From Prolixibacteraceae bacterium (lineage in GTDB: Bacteria; Bacteroidota; Bacteroidia; Bacteroidales; Prolixibacteraceae): a stretch of 64,000 nucleotides of DNA. The translations under genes were made by a program, and so were the position numbers. Under the pieces are notes generated by a model. The model did not search any database and had not been told where the DNA came from. It worked only from the letters and a program-made list of their open reading frames with translations. The stretch lies in assembly GCA_028282705.1 (NCBI GenBank), contig JANQHI010000031.1:124001-188000 (forward strand). Reading direction: 5' to 3'. Positions 18,935 to 27,592 of this stretch are shown here, piece by piece. How positions within the stretch are numbered: position 1 is the stretch's first letter; each line of letters starts with the position of its first letter.

Positions 18935-19007
18935 GAATGGTATGTTATAACATGATATAAGAAATTAAATTAAAAAGCCATTCTCAGTAAAAGAGGATGG
19001 TTTTTTT
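18887..19007 (+). promoter_or_regulatory. Four-segment transcription attenuator of the leu operon
   Basis: Four mutually exclusive pairing segments are present. Segment 1 is ATTCTCAG (18887-18894, inside the leader ORF). Segment 2 is CTGAGAATGG (18931-18940, over the leader stop codon). Segment 3 is CCATTCTCAG (18978-18987). Segment 4 is GAGGATGG (18993-19000), followed by seven T (19001-19007). Pairing 1:2 is 8 bp, 2:3 is 10 bp and perfect, and 3:4 is an 8-bp stem (one G-U) with a 7-base loop next to the T-run, an intrinsic terminator. A ribosome stalled at the Ile/Leu codons frees segment 2 to pair with 3 and prevents termination. A ribosome reaching the stop codon covers segment 2 and lets 3:4 form. 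leuA starts 37 bases after the T-run. Confidence 0.88.
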
Positions 19008-19043
19008 ATGTTATAAGAAATTGTTTAAACTAAATTATACAAC

Positions 19044-20549
19044 ATGAGTGACAGGCTTTACATTTTTGACACAACATTGAGGGATGGAGAACAGGTTCCT
19101 GGTTGTCAGTTAAACACAGTTGAAAAGATTGAAGTTGCCAAAGCACTTGAAGGGTTGGGAGTTGATGTAATTGAAGCTGGATTCCCCATTTCAAGCCCAG
19201 GTGATTTTGAATCAATAGTTGAAATCTCAAAAGCGGTAACATGGCCAACAATATGCTCTCTAACCCGCGCAGTACAGAAAGATATAGATGTAGCAGCTGA
19301 ATCACTAAAGTATGCCAAGAAAGGGCGTATCCACACGGGGATTGGCACGTCTTATTATCATATCCACCATAAACTGAATTCAAATCCTGATGCTATACTG
19401 GAAAGGGCTGTTGAGGCAGTTAAGTATGCAAAAAAATATGTAGAAGATGTGGAATTTTATGCTGAAGATGCTGGCAGGACTGAAAATGAATACCTTGCAC
19501 GTGTAATTGAAGCTGTTATCAAAGTTGGAGCCACTGTGGTTAACATTCCTGACACAACAGGGTATTGCTTACCACATGAGTTTGGCGAAAAAATCAAATA
19601 CCTGGTTGATAATGTAGAAGGAATCCATAAAGCAACCATTTCAACCCACTGCCACAATGACCTGGGTATGGCAACTGCCAATACCATTGCAGGGGTTATG
19701 AATGGTGCACGCCAGGCAGAAGTCACCATAAATGGTATTGGAGAAAGGGCAGGAAATACCTCCCTGGAAGAGATAGTAATGACGTTGAAAAGCAGATATA
19801 AAGTTTTAAATATTGATACAAACATCAACACAACAAAAATATATGGTGCAAGCCGCCTGGTTTCTAATTTGATGAACATGCCTGTACAGCCTAACAAAGC
19901 TGTTGTTGGAAGGAATGCTTTTGCACATTCTTCAGGCATCCACCAAGATGGGGTATTGAAAAACAGGGAAAATTATGAGATCATGGACCCAACTGATGTA
20001 GGCATCAATGAATCATCTATTTTGCTTACTGCGCGCAGTGGAAGGGCAGCTTTAAAACACAGGCTGGAATTGTTGGGTTTCAAACTTGAAAAAGAAAAAC
20101 TGGATGAAGTGTATGAAGAATTCTTAAAGCTTGCTGATAAGAAAAAAGATATCAAAGATGATGATATTGCACTGCTGGTGGGTGATGCAACCAGGAAAGA
20201 AAGGCGCATAAAACTTGACTTCCTTCAGGTAGTTACTGGAAAAGACCTGATGCCTATGGCAACTGTTCGCCTTGACATAGCAGGTGAAAAATTTGATGCA
20301 ACATCAGCAGGCAATGGCCCTGTTGACTCGGCCATCAAAGCTGTAAAACAAATTATCCACAGGCAGGTTATTATAGATGAATTCCTGGTACAGGCAATCA
20401 CAAGGGGAAGTGATGATGTAGGGAAAGTACACATGCAGGTTGAATATGAAAATACCATTTTCCATGGCTTTGGAGCCAATACTGATATCATTACTGCATC
20501 AGTGGAAGCCTTCCTGGATGCCATAAATAAGTTACCAGTAGCAAAATAA
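19044..20549 (+). CDS. leuA: 2-isopropylmalate synthase
   Basis: LeuA condenses acetyl-CoA with 2-oxoisovalerate, the first committed step to leucine, in the cytosol. The N-terminal TIM-barrel starts with [17 protein letters not shown] (metal-binding Asp and catalytic Arg-Asp). The metal-binding His pair is in [14 protein letters not shown], followed by [15 protein letters not shown] and the [11 protein letters not shown] histidine. The C-terminal third (about 380-501) is the LeuA dimer domain used for feedback by leucine. Length 501 residues is normal. It heads leuA-leuC-4HB-leuD-cimA-like-leuB behind the attenuator; leuC begins 3 bases after its stop. Confidence 0.96.
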   Translation: MSDRLYIFDTTLRDGEQVPGCQLNTVEKIEVAKALEGLGVDVIEAGFPISSPGDFESIVEISKAVTWPTICSLTRAVQKDIDVAAESLKYAKKGRIHTGIGTSYYHIHHKLNSNPDAILERAVEAVKYAKKYVEDVEFYAEDAGRTENEYLARVIEAVIKVGATVVNIPDTTGYCLPHEFGEKIKYLVDNVEGIHKATISTHCHNDLGMATANTIAGVMNGARQAEVTINGIGERAGNTSLEEIVMTLKSRYKVLNIDTNINTTKIYGASRLVSNLMNMPVQPNKAVVGRNAFAHSSGIHQDGVLKNRENYEIMDPTDVGINESSILLTARSGRAALKHRLELLGFKLEKEKLDEVYEEFLKLADKKKDIKDDDIALLVGDATRKERRIKLDFLQVVTGKDLMPMATVRLDIAGEKFDATSAGNGPVDSAIKAVKQIIHRQVIIDEFLVQAITRGSDDVGKVHMQVEYENTIFHGFGANTDIITASVEAFLDAINKLPVAK

Positions 20550-20552
20550 TTT

Positions 20553-21953
20553 ATGAAAGCAAAAACATTATTTGATAAAATTTGGGATGCACATATAGTA
20601 AAACAAGTGGAAGGTGGCCCCAATGTATTGTATATTGACAGGCATTTTATCCATGAAGTAACCAGCCCAGTGGCATTCCTTGGGTTGAAAAACAGGGGGT
20701 TGAAAGTTTTCAGGCCAGAGCAAACAACTGCCACCCCTGACCATAATGTGCCTACCATTGACCAACACCTAACCATTAAGGAAGAGTTGTCGCGCCACCA
20801 GGTTGAAACTTTAAAACAAAATTGTAAAAAACATGGTATTGTTTACCATGGGTTAGGAACTGACGGGCATGGGGTTGTACACATTATTGGCCCTGAAATG
20901 GGGCTTACCCAACCAGGGATGACCATTGTTTGTGGTGACAGCCATACCTCTACACATGGGGCTTTTGGAGCCATTGCATTTGGTATTGGCACCAGTGAGG
21001 TTGAGATGGTGCTGGCAAGCCAGTGCATTATGCAACCCAAGCCCAAGAAAATGAGGATCACTGTGAATGGCAAGTTGGGCAATGGGGTCACTGCAAAAGA
21101 CATAGCCCTTTATATTATTTCACAAATTACTACCAGTGGTGGGACAGGCCATTTTATTGAGTATGCAGGAAGTGCTATCACAAGCCTTTCAATGGAAGGA
21201 AGGATGACCCTTTGTAATATGAGTATTGAAAGTGGTGCACGTGGTGGGATGATTGCCCCTGATGAAACCACTTTTGAATATGTAAAAGGGCGCGAATTTG
21301 CACCTAAAGGAGAGGATTGGGACAAGGCATTGGCTAAGTGGAAAGAGCTAAAATCAGATGAAGGAGCAGTATTTGACACTGAATTCACATTTGATGCTGC
21401 TGATATTGAGCCTATGATAACATTTGGTACCAACCCAGGGATGGGTGTTGGAGTTTCTAAACATATTCCTACTTCAGAAAAACTAGAAGGAACTGATAAA
21501 ATTACCTATCAAAAATCACTTCAATACATGGGGTATGGTGAAGGAGACCAAATGGCTGGCAAACCTGTTGACTATGTTTTTGTAGGAAGTTGCACCAATG
21601 GCAGGATTGAAGATTTCAGGGCATTTGCCCAATTTGTAAAAGGTAAAAAGAAAGCTGAAGGGGTAACTACATGGCTGGTACCTGGTTCAAAATTGGTTGA
21701 AAAGCAGATCATTGAAGAAGGGCTGGTTGAGGTATTTGAAGAAGCAGGGTTCACATTGCGCCAACCAGGTTGTTCTGCATGCCTGGCTATGAATGATGAT
21801 AAAATCCCAACTGGGAAGTATTCAGTTTCTACTTCAAACAGGAACTTTGAAGGAAGGCAAGGCCCAGGAGCACGCACATTATTGGCAAGCCCATTAACTG
21901 CTGCTGCTGCTGCTGTAACTGGTGTAGTTACTGACCCAAGGGAACTGATGTAA
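20553..21953 (+). CDS. leuC: 3-isopropylmalate dehydratase large subunit
   Basis: LeuC, with LeuD, isomerises 2-isopropylmalate to 3-isopropylmalate. It carries the [4Fe-4S] ligands in [14 protein letters not shown] and [11 protein letters not shown] (one Cys plus a CxxC), and the aconitase-family segments [24 protein letters not shown] and [16 protein letters not shown] (each shown as part of a longer block). Its 466 residues match bacterial LeuC of the two-subunit type. The start codon follows leuA by 3 bases, so translation is probably coupled. An unrelated four-helix-bundle gene separates it from leuD. Confidence 0.96.
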   Translation: MKAKTLFDKIWDAHIVKQVEGGPNVLYIDRHFIHEVTSPVAFLGLKNRGLKVFRPEQTTATPDHNVPTIDQHLTIKEELSRHQVETLKQNCKKHGIVYHGLGTDGHGVVHIIGPEMGLTQPGMTIVCGDSHTSTHGAFGAIAFGIGTSEVEMVLASQCIMQPKPKKMRITVNGKLGNGVTAKDIALYIISQITTSGGTGHFIEYAGSAITSLSMEGRMTLCNMSIESGARGGMIAPDETTFEYVKGREFAPKGEDWDKALAKWKELKSDEGAVFDTEFTFDAADIEPMITFGTNPGMGVGVSKHIPTSEKLEGTDKITYQKSLQYMGYGEGDQMAGKPVDYVFVGSCTNGRIEDFRAFAQFVKGKKKAEGVTTWLVPGSKLVEKQIIEEGLVEVFEEAGFTLRQPGCSACLAMNDDKIPTGKYSVSTSNRNFEGRQGPGARTLLASPLTAAAAAVTGVVTDPRELM

Positions 21954-21980
21954 TTTTCTATTGCTCAATGATTATTGATT

Positions 21981-22307
21981 ATGGACAAATATGAATTAAA
22001 AAGAAGAACAAAGATTTTTGCACATAACTGTGTGAAATTTGCCTCTTCTTTTCCCAAAACTAAATTAGGGTCTCATATTGAGGGTCAATTAATCAGAAGT
22101 TCAACTTCCGTAGCTGTAAATTGCAGAGCAGTTATTTTAGCTCATTCCACAGCATCTTTTGCTGCAAAATTATCAATAGTAATTGAAGAAGTAGATGAAT
22201 ATGATTTTTGGATTGAGTTTGCTAACTCGTTAATGAAAGAGGCAAAAGAACTAACTGCAATTTTTATTGCTTCCAGAAAAACAATTCAATCAAAAAATAA
22301 TCACTAA
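21981..22307 (+). CDS. Four-helix bundle protein (23S rRNA intervening-sequence protein family)
   Basis: The protein (108 residues) matches the four-helix bundle family first known from ORFs in 23S rRNA intervening sequences: basic N-terminus YELKRRTKIFAHNCVKFASSFP, central LIRSSTSVAVNCRAV, and the SFAAKLSIVIEEVDEYDFWIE helix. Members form pentamers and are found scattered in Bacteroidota genomes, some as partners of diversity-generating retroelements. The molecular role is unknown. It is inserted between leuC and leuD with short AT-rich borders of about 25 bases on each side, on the operon strand, so it must be co-transcribed. An in-frame TTG at 21975 was rejected in favour of the ATG at 21981. 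No reverse transcriptase is in this window. Confidence 0.85.
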   Translation: MDKYELKRRTKIFAHNCVKFASSFPKTKLGSHIEGQLIRSSTSVAVNCRAVILAHSTASFAAKLSIVIEEVDEYDFWIEFANSLMKEAKELTAIFIASRKTIQSKNNH

Positions 22308-22330
22308 TGATTTATAAATAAATAATCTAA

Positions 22331-22921
22331 ATGGTATACGAAAAATTTACAACAATAACATCACTGGCAGTGCCACTTCCTATTGAGAATGTGGATACTG
22401 ACCAAATTATCCCTGCCAGATTCCTGAAAGCTGTTGAACGAAAAGGCTTTGGCGACAACCTATTCAGGGATTGGAGGTATGATAACAATGGGCAACTCAA
22501 ACCAGATTTTCCTTTAAATGATAAAAAATATTCAGGAAAGATATTGGTTGGAGGGAAAAACTTTGGTAGTGGGTCAAGCCGCGAACATGCTGCATGGGCC
22601 ATATATGACTATGGATTCAGGGTGGTTGTCTCCAGCTTTTTTGCTGATATATTCAAGAATAATTCATTGAACAATGGGCTTTTGCCTGTTGTTGTAAGCC
22701 CAGGATTCCTTCAGGACATCTTCAATGAAATTGATGTTGATCCTGAAGCCCAATTTGAAGTAAACCTTGAAAACCAAACCATACAAATTGTATCATCAGG
22801 AAAAGATGAAGGTTTTGAAATTAACCCATACAAAAAACATTGCCTGATAAATGGGCTTGATGATATTGACTACCTTGTTGAAATGAAAGAAGAAATTCAA
22901 GCATTTGAAAAAACAAAATAA
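22331..22921 (+). CDS. leuD: 3-isopropylmalate dehydratase small subunit
   Basis: LeuD supplies the swivelling domain that completes the LeuC active site. The diagnostic segments are [17 protein letters not shown] near the N-terminus, [17 protein letters not shown] (about residues 76-92) and [18 protein letters not shown]. Its 196 residues are normal for the bacterial small subunit. The stop overlaps the start of the next gene in TAATG, indicating translational coupling with the citramalate-synthase-like gene. Confidence 0.95.
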   Translation: MVYEKFTTITSLAVPLPIENVDTDQIIPARFLKAVERKGFGDNLFRDWRYDNNGQLKPDFPLNDKKYSGKILVGGKNFGSGSSREHAAWAIYDYGFRVVVSSFFADIFKNNSLNNGLLPVVVSPGFLQDIFNEIDVDPEAQFEVNLENQTIQIVSSGKDEGFEINPYKKHCLINGLDDIDYLVEMKEEIQAFEKTK

Positions 22922-24507
22922 TGACAGGAGAAACTGTTAAGGTACAAGGGAAACAACTCCAGATAATGGATACCACCTTGCGTGATGGTGAACAAACAAG
23001 TGGAGTATCCTTTACATCAACTGAAAAGCTCAGTGTAGCCAAAATCCTTCTTGAAGATGTTTGCGTTGATAGGATTGAAATTGCTTCAGCCAGGGTTTCA
23101 GATGGGGAATTCCAGGGAGCAAAAAGGATACTGGAATGGGCTGCTAAACACAACCACTTACAAAAGGTTGAGATACTTGGGTTTGTTGATGGGAAAACAT
23201 CCCTTGAGTGGATACAAAAGGCAGGGGGTAAAGTACTTAACCTCTTATGCAAAGGCTCACTAAAACATGTAAACCACCAATTGAGGAAGACACCTGAACA
23301 ACACCTGGAAGACATTAAAAAAGTCATTCAGCATGCTTCTGAAATGGGTATCAAAGTAAATGTTTACCTTGAAGATTGGTCAAATGGGATGCGCGACTCA
23401 AAAGAGTATGTCCATTTTATGGTTTCAAACCTAAAGGATGAAAAAATAGAAAGGATAATGCTACCTGATACTTTAGGTATCCTGAACCCTGATGAGGCCT
23501 ATGATTTCTGCAAAGAAATGATCCATACCTTCCCTGAAGCTGAATTTGATTTCCATGCACATAATGACTATGACCTAGCTATTGCCAATGTCTTCCATGC
23601 CATAAAAGCAGGGATTCGTTGCGTGCACACTACCATCAATGGGTTGGGCGAAAGGGCTGGTAATGCCCCTCTTTCAAGTGTGATTGCTACCATTAAAGAC
23701 CATCTGAAAATGAAAACCAATGTCAATGAATCCTATTTGAACAGGGCTTCAAAACTGGTTGAAACATTCTCAGGAATCAGGATACCCACTAATAAACCAT
23801 TGATTGGGGAGTATGTATTCACCCAGTGCAGCGGTATCCATGCTGATGGGGATAATAAAAACAACCTTTACTTCAATGAACTGTTACCTGAAAGGTTTGG
23901 AAGGATCAGGAAATATGCGCTTGGGAAAACTTCAGGGAAAGCAAATATTAAAAAGAACCTGGAAGAGCTTGGGATTGAATTGGATGCTGAATCACTAAAA
24001 AAAGTAACAGAAAAGATCATTGAACTTGGTGACCATAAAGAAACTGTCACCCTTGAAGACCTACCCTATATAGTTGCTGATGTTGTTAATAACCAGGCTA
24101 TTGAACAAAATATCAAATTGATAAACTATTCAATGAACCATGCCATGGGTTTAAAACCAGTAGCATCAGTTTCTATTGAAATAAAAGGGAAACAATATGA
24201 AGAGGTCAGTGATGGTGATGGGCAGTATGATGCTTTTGTAAAAGCTTTACGGAAAATCTATAAAAAACTTGGACGAAAATTCCCAAGGCTGGTTGATTAT
24301 GTAGTAACTATCCCTCCTGGAGGTAAAACAGATGCACTGGTAGAAACAGTAATTACCTGGGAAAATGACCATGAATTTAAAACACGTGGGTTAGACCCCG
24401 ACCAAACTACAGCTGCCATCCAAGCTACAATGAGAATGTTGAATATCCTGGAAGCTGAGTTTAAACCAGGGATTTTTGATATTATTATGAAAAACCTAAC
24501 ACCTTAA
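22921..24507 (+). CDS. Second 2-isopropylmalate-synthase family enzyme, probably (R)-citramalate synthase
   Basis: The protein (528 residues) has a DRE-TIM barrel ([17 protein letters not shown], metal-binding DFHAHNDYDLAIAN, INGLGERAGNAPLSS) and a C-terminal LeuA-type regulatory domain (about 400-520; KPVASVSIEIKGKQYEEVSDGDG). It differs from LeuA in the barrel, for example ASARVSDGEFQGAKRI and YLEDWSNGMRDSKEYV, as in the CimA group. CimA condenses acetyl-CoA with pyruvate, giving citramalate, which LeuCD and LeuB convert to 2-oxobutyrate for isoleucine. Position between leuD and leuB fits this role. A specialised isopropylmalate or homocitrate synthase cannot be excluded. Confidence 0.8.
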   Translation: MTGETVKVQGKQLQIMDTTLRDGEQTSGVSFTSTEKLSVAKILLEDVCVDRIEIASARVSDGEFQGAKRILEWAAKHNHLQKVEILGFVDGKTSLEWIQKAGGKVLNLLCKGSLKHVNHQLRKTPEQHLEDIKKVIQHASEMGIKVNVYLEDWSNGMRDSKEYVHFMVSNLKDEKIERIMLPDTLGILNPDEAYDFCKEMIHTFPEAEFDFHAHNDYDLAIANVFHAIKAGIRCVHTTINGLGERAGNAPLSSVIATIKDHLKMKTNVNESYLNRASKLVETFSGIRIPTNKPLIGEYVFTQCSGIHADGDNKNNLYFNELLPERFGRIRKYALGKTSGKANIKKNLEELGIELDAESLKKVTEKIIELGDHKETVTLEDLPYIVADVVNNQAIEQNIKLINYSMNHAMGLKPVASVSIEIKGKQYEEVSDGDGQYDAFVKALRKIYKKLGRKFPRLVDYVVTIPPGGKTDALVETVITWENDHEFKTRGLDPDQTTAAIQATMRMLNILEAEFKPGIFDIIMKNLTP

Positions 24508-24535
24508 CAAATCAGAATAATTATATTTTAAAAGA

Positions 24536-25597
24536 ATGAAACTAAATATTGCAATTTTACCAGGAGATGGTATTGGACCTGAGATAGTTGAGCAGGCCAT
24601 GAAATCAGTTGTGGCTGTTGCCAATAAATTTGGGCATGAATTATCATATGAACACGGGTTAACAGGTGCAACTGCCATTGACCAGGTTGGAGACCCCTAT
24701 CCTGAAGAAACCCACAATTTATGCATGAAATCAGATGCAGTGCTGTTTGGTGCCATTGGAGACCCTAAATTTGACAACAACCCAAAAGCCAAAGTGCGCC
24801 CAGAGCAAGGGTTGCTGGCCATGCGCAAAAAACTTGGGCTGTATGCCAACATCAGGCCAGTTGAAACTTTTGAATCACTTATCCATAAATCACCTCTAAG
24901 AAGAGAGCTGGTTGAAGGGGCTGATTTTGTATGTATACGCGAATTAACAGGGGGCATCTACTTTGGAGAAAAAGGGAGGAAAGACAATGGCAACACAGCC
25001 TATGATACCAATACCTATACCAGGGAAGAAATTGAAAGGATACTGAAACTGGGATATGAGTTTGCCTCAAAAAGGAATAAAAAACTGACAGTGGTTGATA
25101 AAGCCAATGTGTTGGAAAGCTCCAGGCTTTGGAGGGAAGTTGCCCAGGAAATGGAGCCCAACTACCCTGATATTGAAACTGAATATATGTTTGTGGACAA
25201 TGCTGCCATGCAGATCATCCAGTGGCCCAAAAACTTTGATGTAATGGTTACTGAAAATATGTTTGGGGATATCCTGACTGATGAAGCCAGTGTGATTACA
25301 GGCTCATTAGGGCTATTGCCATCTGCTTCCATAGGCATCCACACATCTGTTTTTGAGCCTATTCATGGCTCTTACCCACAAGCAGCAGGAAAAGATATAG
25401 CCAACCCCATTGCCACTATCCTTTCAGCTGCCATGATGTTTGAATATGCCTTTAACTTTAAAGAAGAAGGAAAAGCAATCAGGGATGCTGTTGCAGATTC
25501 AATGGCTGAAGGAATTGTTACTGAAGATATTGCTGAAGGGAAAGCCTACAAAACTTCTGAAGTAGGTGACTGGATTGCTGAATATATTGCTAAATAG
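24536..25597 (+). CDS. leuB: 3-isopropylmalate dehydrogenase
   Basis: LeuB oxidises and decarboxylates 3-isopropylmalate to 2-oxoisocaproate with NAD+, in the cytosol. Family marks are [15 protein letters not shown] at the N-terminus, [14 protein letters not shown], the catalytic Lys/Asp region [17 protein letters not shown], and [28 protein letters not shown] (shown in part). Its 353 residues are normal. It is the last gene of the attenuated operon. In the citramalate route the same enzyme family acts on 3-methylmalate, so it may serve both leucine and isoleucine synthesis here. A repeat patch and a strong terminator follow. Confidence 0.96.
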   Translation: MKLNIAILPGDGIGPEIVEQAMKSVVAVANKFGHELSYEHGLTGATAIDQVGDPYPEETHNLCMKSDAVLFGAIGDPKFDNNPKAKVRPEQGLLAMRKKLGLYANIRPVETFESLIHKSPLRRELVEGADFVCIRELTGGIYFGEKGRKDNGNTAYDTNTYTREEIERILKLGYEFASKRNKKLTVVDKANVLESSRLWREVAQEMEPNYPDIETEYMFVDNAAMQIIQWPKNFDVMVTENMFGDILTDEASVITGSLGLLPSASIGIHTSVFEPIHGSYPQAAGKDIANPIATILSAAMMFEYAFNFKEEGKAIRDAVADSMAEGIVTEDIAEGKAYKTSEVGDWIAEYIAK

Positions 25598-25600
25598 ATT

Positions 25601-25668
25601 TGAGCCTAGAGCCACAAGCTGAAAGCCACGAGCTAAGAGTCATAAGCTATAAGCTGAAAGCTATGAGC
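25601..25668. repeat. Degenerate short tandem repeat (AGC-rich units)
   Basis: Immediately after leuB come about five imperfect copies of a unit related to AGCCACGAGCTGAA, such as GCCACAAGCTGAA, GCCACGAGCTAAG, GTCATAAGCTATA and GCTATGAGC. Units are about 7-14 bases long. Similar AGCT-rich degenerate patches are seen in intergenic DNA of other Bacteroidota. The function is unknown. Confidence 0.6.
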
Positions 25669-25697
25669 AAAAAAGGATGCTTTCAAAAAATTATAAC

Positions 25698-25734
25698 AGA
25701 CCCGTTCTCTTTTTAAAGAACGGGTCTCTTTTTT
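25698..25734 (+). terminator. Intrinsic terminator of the leu operon
   Basis: An 11-bp perfect stem (AGACCCGTTCT 25698-25708 with AGAACGGGTCT 25717-25727), an 8-base loop and a T-run at 25729-25734 form a strong terminator about 100 bases after the leuB stop. Confidence 0.9.
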
Positions 25735-25894
25735 AACAATAATTTCATTGTCAAGTATTTTAACAATTAATTAGTTGTTAAAATTGAAGCCTTGTAAATA
25801 CTATTTAGAACTGAAATACCCTTCACTTATCAAGTTATTCAGAGTCACCTGATGAATAAAATAGTTACTATATTTATTTCCCAAATAGAAAGTA

Positions 25895-27508
25895 ATGCAG
25901 TTTAACAGGAAGTTTATCATTTTTGCAGTGCTACTTTACCTGGCAGCTATGGTTTCAGGGCTGTTTGTTCCCTTGGTTGCTAATGCTGCTAAATATGCCC
26001 AAATCAGCCGCGAAATTATAGACAATGGAAGTTGGCTAAACCTAACCATTGCCCATGAACCTTACCTGCAAAAACCTCCTATGTTATTCTGGGTTGGAGC
26101 TGCATCTTATTCACTCTTTGGCATATCAGCATGGGCATTTAAGCTACCAGTAATGCTTTATTCACTGGCTGGAGTTTTTGCCACCTATAAGTTGGGAAAT
26201 ATCCTTTACAATGAAAAAACAGGGAAACTGGCTGCATTTTTCTGGGCAACATTATTGGGATATTTTTATTTCCATAATGATATCCATACTGATACCTTGC
26301 TGGCTACCAATGCAATCATGGCAATCTGGCAATTTTCTGAATTCTTTTACCAAAAGAAACAAAAAGGTTTTTACCTGGGTGTATTCTTCACGGGTTTGGC
26401 TATGCTCACCAAAGGCCCCATTGGGCTGGTTGTGCCAGCATTAGCAATTGGTGTGGATTTATTGGCACAAAAAAGGTGGAAAGACCTATTCCATTACAGA
26501 TGGTTATTTGCAATAGTTGGCATAGGGATTATCATCTCTCCTGCCCTGCTGGGTTTATATAACCAATTTGGCAAAGAAGGGCTGCTATTTTATTTCTGGA
26601 CCAACAATGTAGGGCGTGTAACAGGTACATACCAGGGTATAAATACTGATCCCCTGTTTTATTTTCACAATTCATTATACACACTAGCCCCCTGGACTAT
26701 TTTTGCTTTTGCAGGGATTGTGCTTGAAATCAGGTCAAAAATATCATCTCCCAGAAAAGAGTTTATAACACTTGGTGTAATCATCCCTTTCCTGATCATT
26801 CTATCTGTTGCCAAACAAAAGAACCCACATTACCTGATGGCTATCCTCCCATTGGTAATGATATTGGCATCAAAATGGGCAACACAAGTTTTTGATTCCA
26901 CAAGCCTTACCAGAACAAAAAAACTGATTACAGTTTCTAACTATATACTGGTCAGTATAGGGTGGTTGTTCACTTTAGTTGCACTTATTTTATTCTTCCC
27001 TGGTACAAATTGGATAAACTGGATAATATTGGCAGTTTTCCTGGTATTGACCATCTTGTTTATAATCAAAAATAAAGGGTTAACCAGGCAACTATTATTA
27101 TTACTGACCTTTGCCACAGCTTTTATAGTAACTGTAAATACCAGTATAATGCCCAAAATGATGGAATACCATTCAACCTATAAAGTGGCTGAAGCTTTTA
27201 ATAAAAGGGCAACCGAAAAGGATAAACTCTATTCATACAGATTGCGTTTTTGGAGTTCATTTTTCTATTCAAAAAACTATGGGACATGGATACCAAGTGA
27301 AAAACAGCTTCATATCCTTAAAGGTGTTGAAAATGCATGGGTGTATACTGATACTTATGGGTTGGGAAGGTTAAAAGCACATGGTTTTGAATATAAAATT
27401 ACAGATACATTTGGGCACAGGACCATTACAGGGCAAACTGTAAAATTCCTAAGAGCAGAGGATAAAAGTGATATGCTCCTGAAATTTTATTTGGTGAAAA
27501 TAGAATAA
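25895..27508 (+). CDS. ArnT-like GT-C glycosyltransferase (membrane)
   Basis: The protein (537 residues) has about a dozen hydrophobic helices and the features of the ArnT/PMT group of GT-C glycosyltransferases: the first lumenal loop with RE (YAQISREIIDNGSW), HEPYLQKPPMLFW with the KPP motif, and LAMLTKGPIGLVVP. Such enzymes move a sugar from a polyprenyl-phosphate carrier onto lipid A, protein or polysaccharide on the periplasmic side. The acceptor cannot be read from sequence. It stands between the leu operon terminator and ilvA without polysaccharide genes nearby. The ATG at 25895 gives a standard first helix. Confidence 0.85.
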   Translation: MQFNRKFIIFAVLLYLAAMVSGLFVPLVANAAKYAQISREIIDNGSWLNLTIAHEPYLQKPPMLFWVGAASYSLFGISAWAFKLPVMLYSLAGVFATYKLGNILYNEKTGKLAAFFWATLLGYFYFHNDIHTDTLLATNAIMAIWQFSEFFYQKKQKGFYLGVFFTGLAMLTKGPIGLVVPALAIGVDLLAQKRWKDLFHYRWLFAIVGIGIIISPALLGLYNQFGKEGLLFYFWTNNVGRVTGTYQGINTDPLFYFHNSLYTLAPWTIFAFAGIVLEIRSKISSPRKEFITLGVIIPFLIILSVAKQKNPHYLMAILPLVMILASKWATQVFDSTSLTRTKKLITVSNYILVSIGWLFTLVALILFFPGTNWINWIILAVFLVLTILFIIKNKGLTRQLLLLLTFATAFIVTVNTSIMPKMMEYHSTYKVAEAFNKRATEKDKLYSYRLRFWSSFFYSKNYGTWIPSEKQLHILKGVENAWVYTDTYGLGRLKAHGFEYKITDTFGHRTITGQTVKFLRAEDKSDMLLKFYLVKIE

Positions 27509-27563
27509 TCCCAAGCCCCCATTTCAACCTATTGTTTCCATACATTTAAAACCTAAGATTTCC

Positions 27564-27571
27564 TATCTTTG
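27564..27571 (+). promoter_or_regulatory. Bacteroidota -7 promoter box for ilvA
   Basis: TATCTTTG matches TAnnTTTG exactly and lies 21 bases before the ATG at 27593. It overlaps an in-frame TTG (27569), which argues that the TTG is promoter sequence and not the start codon. An AAAGG stretch just before the ATG may act as a ribosome-binding site. No -33 TTG is seen at the usual spacing. Confidence 0.65.
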
Positions 27572-27592
27572 CAAAAATTAAAAGTAAAGGAA

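Noticed and set aside
27569-27592. TTG start for ilvA
   Set aside because: It overlaps the TATCTTTG promoter box; the ATG at 27593 with AAAGG before it is better.
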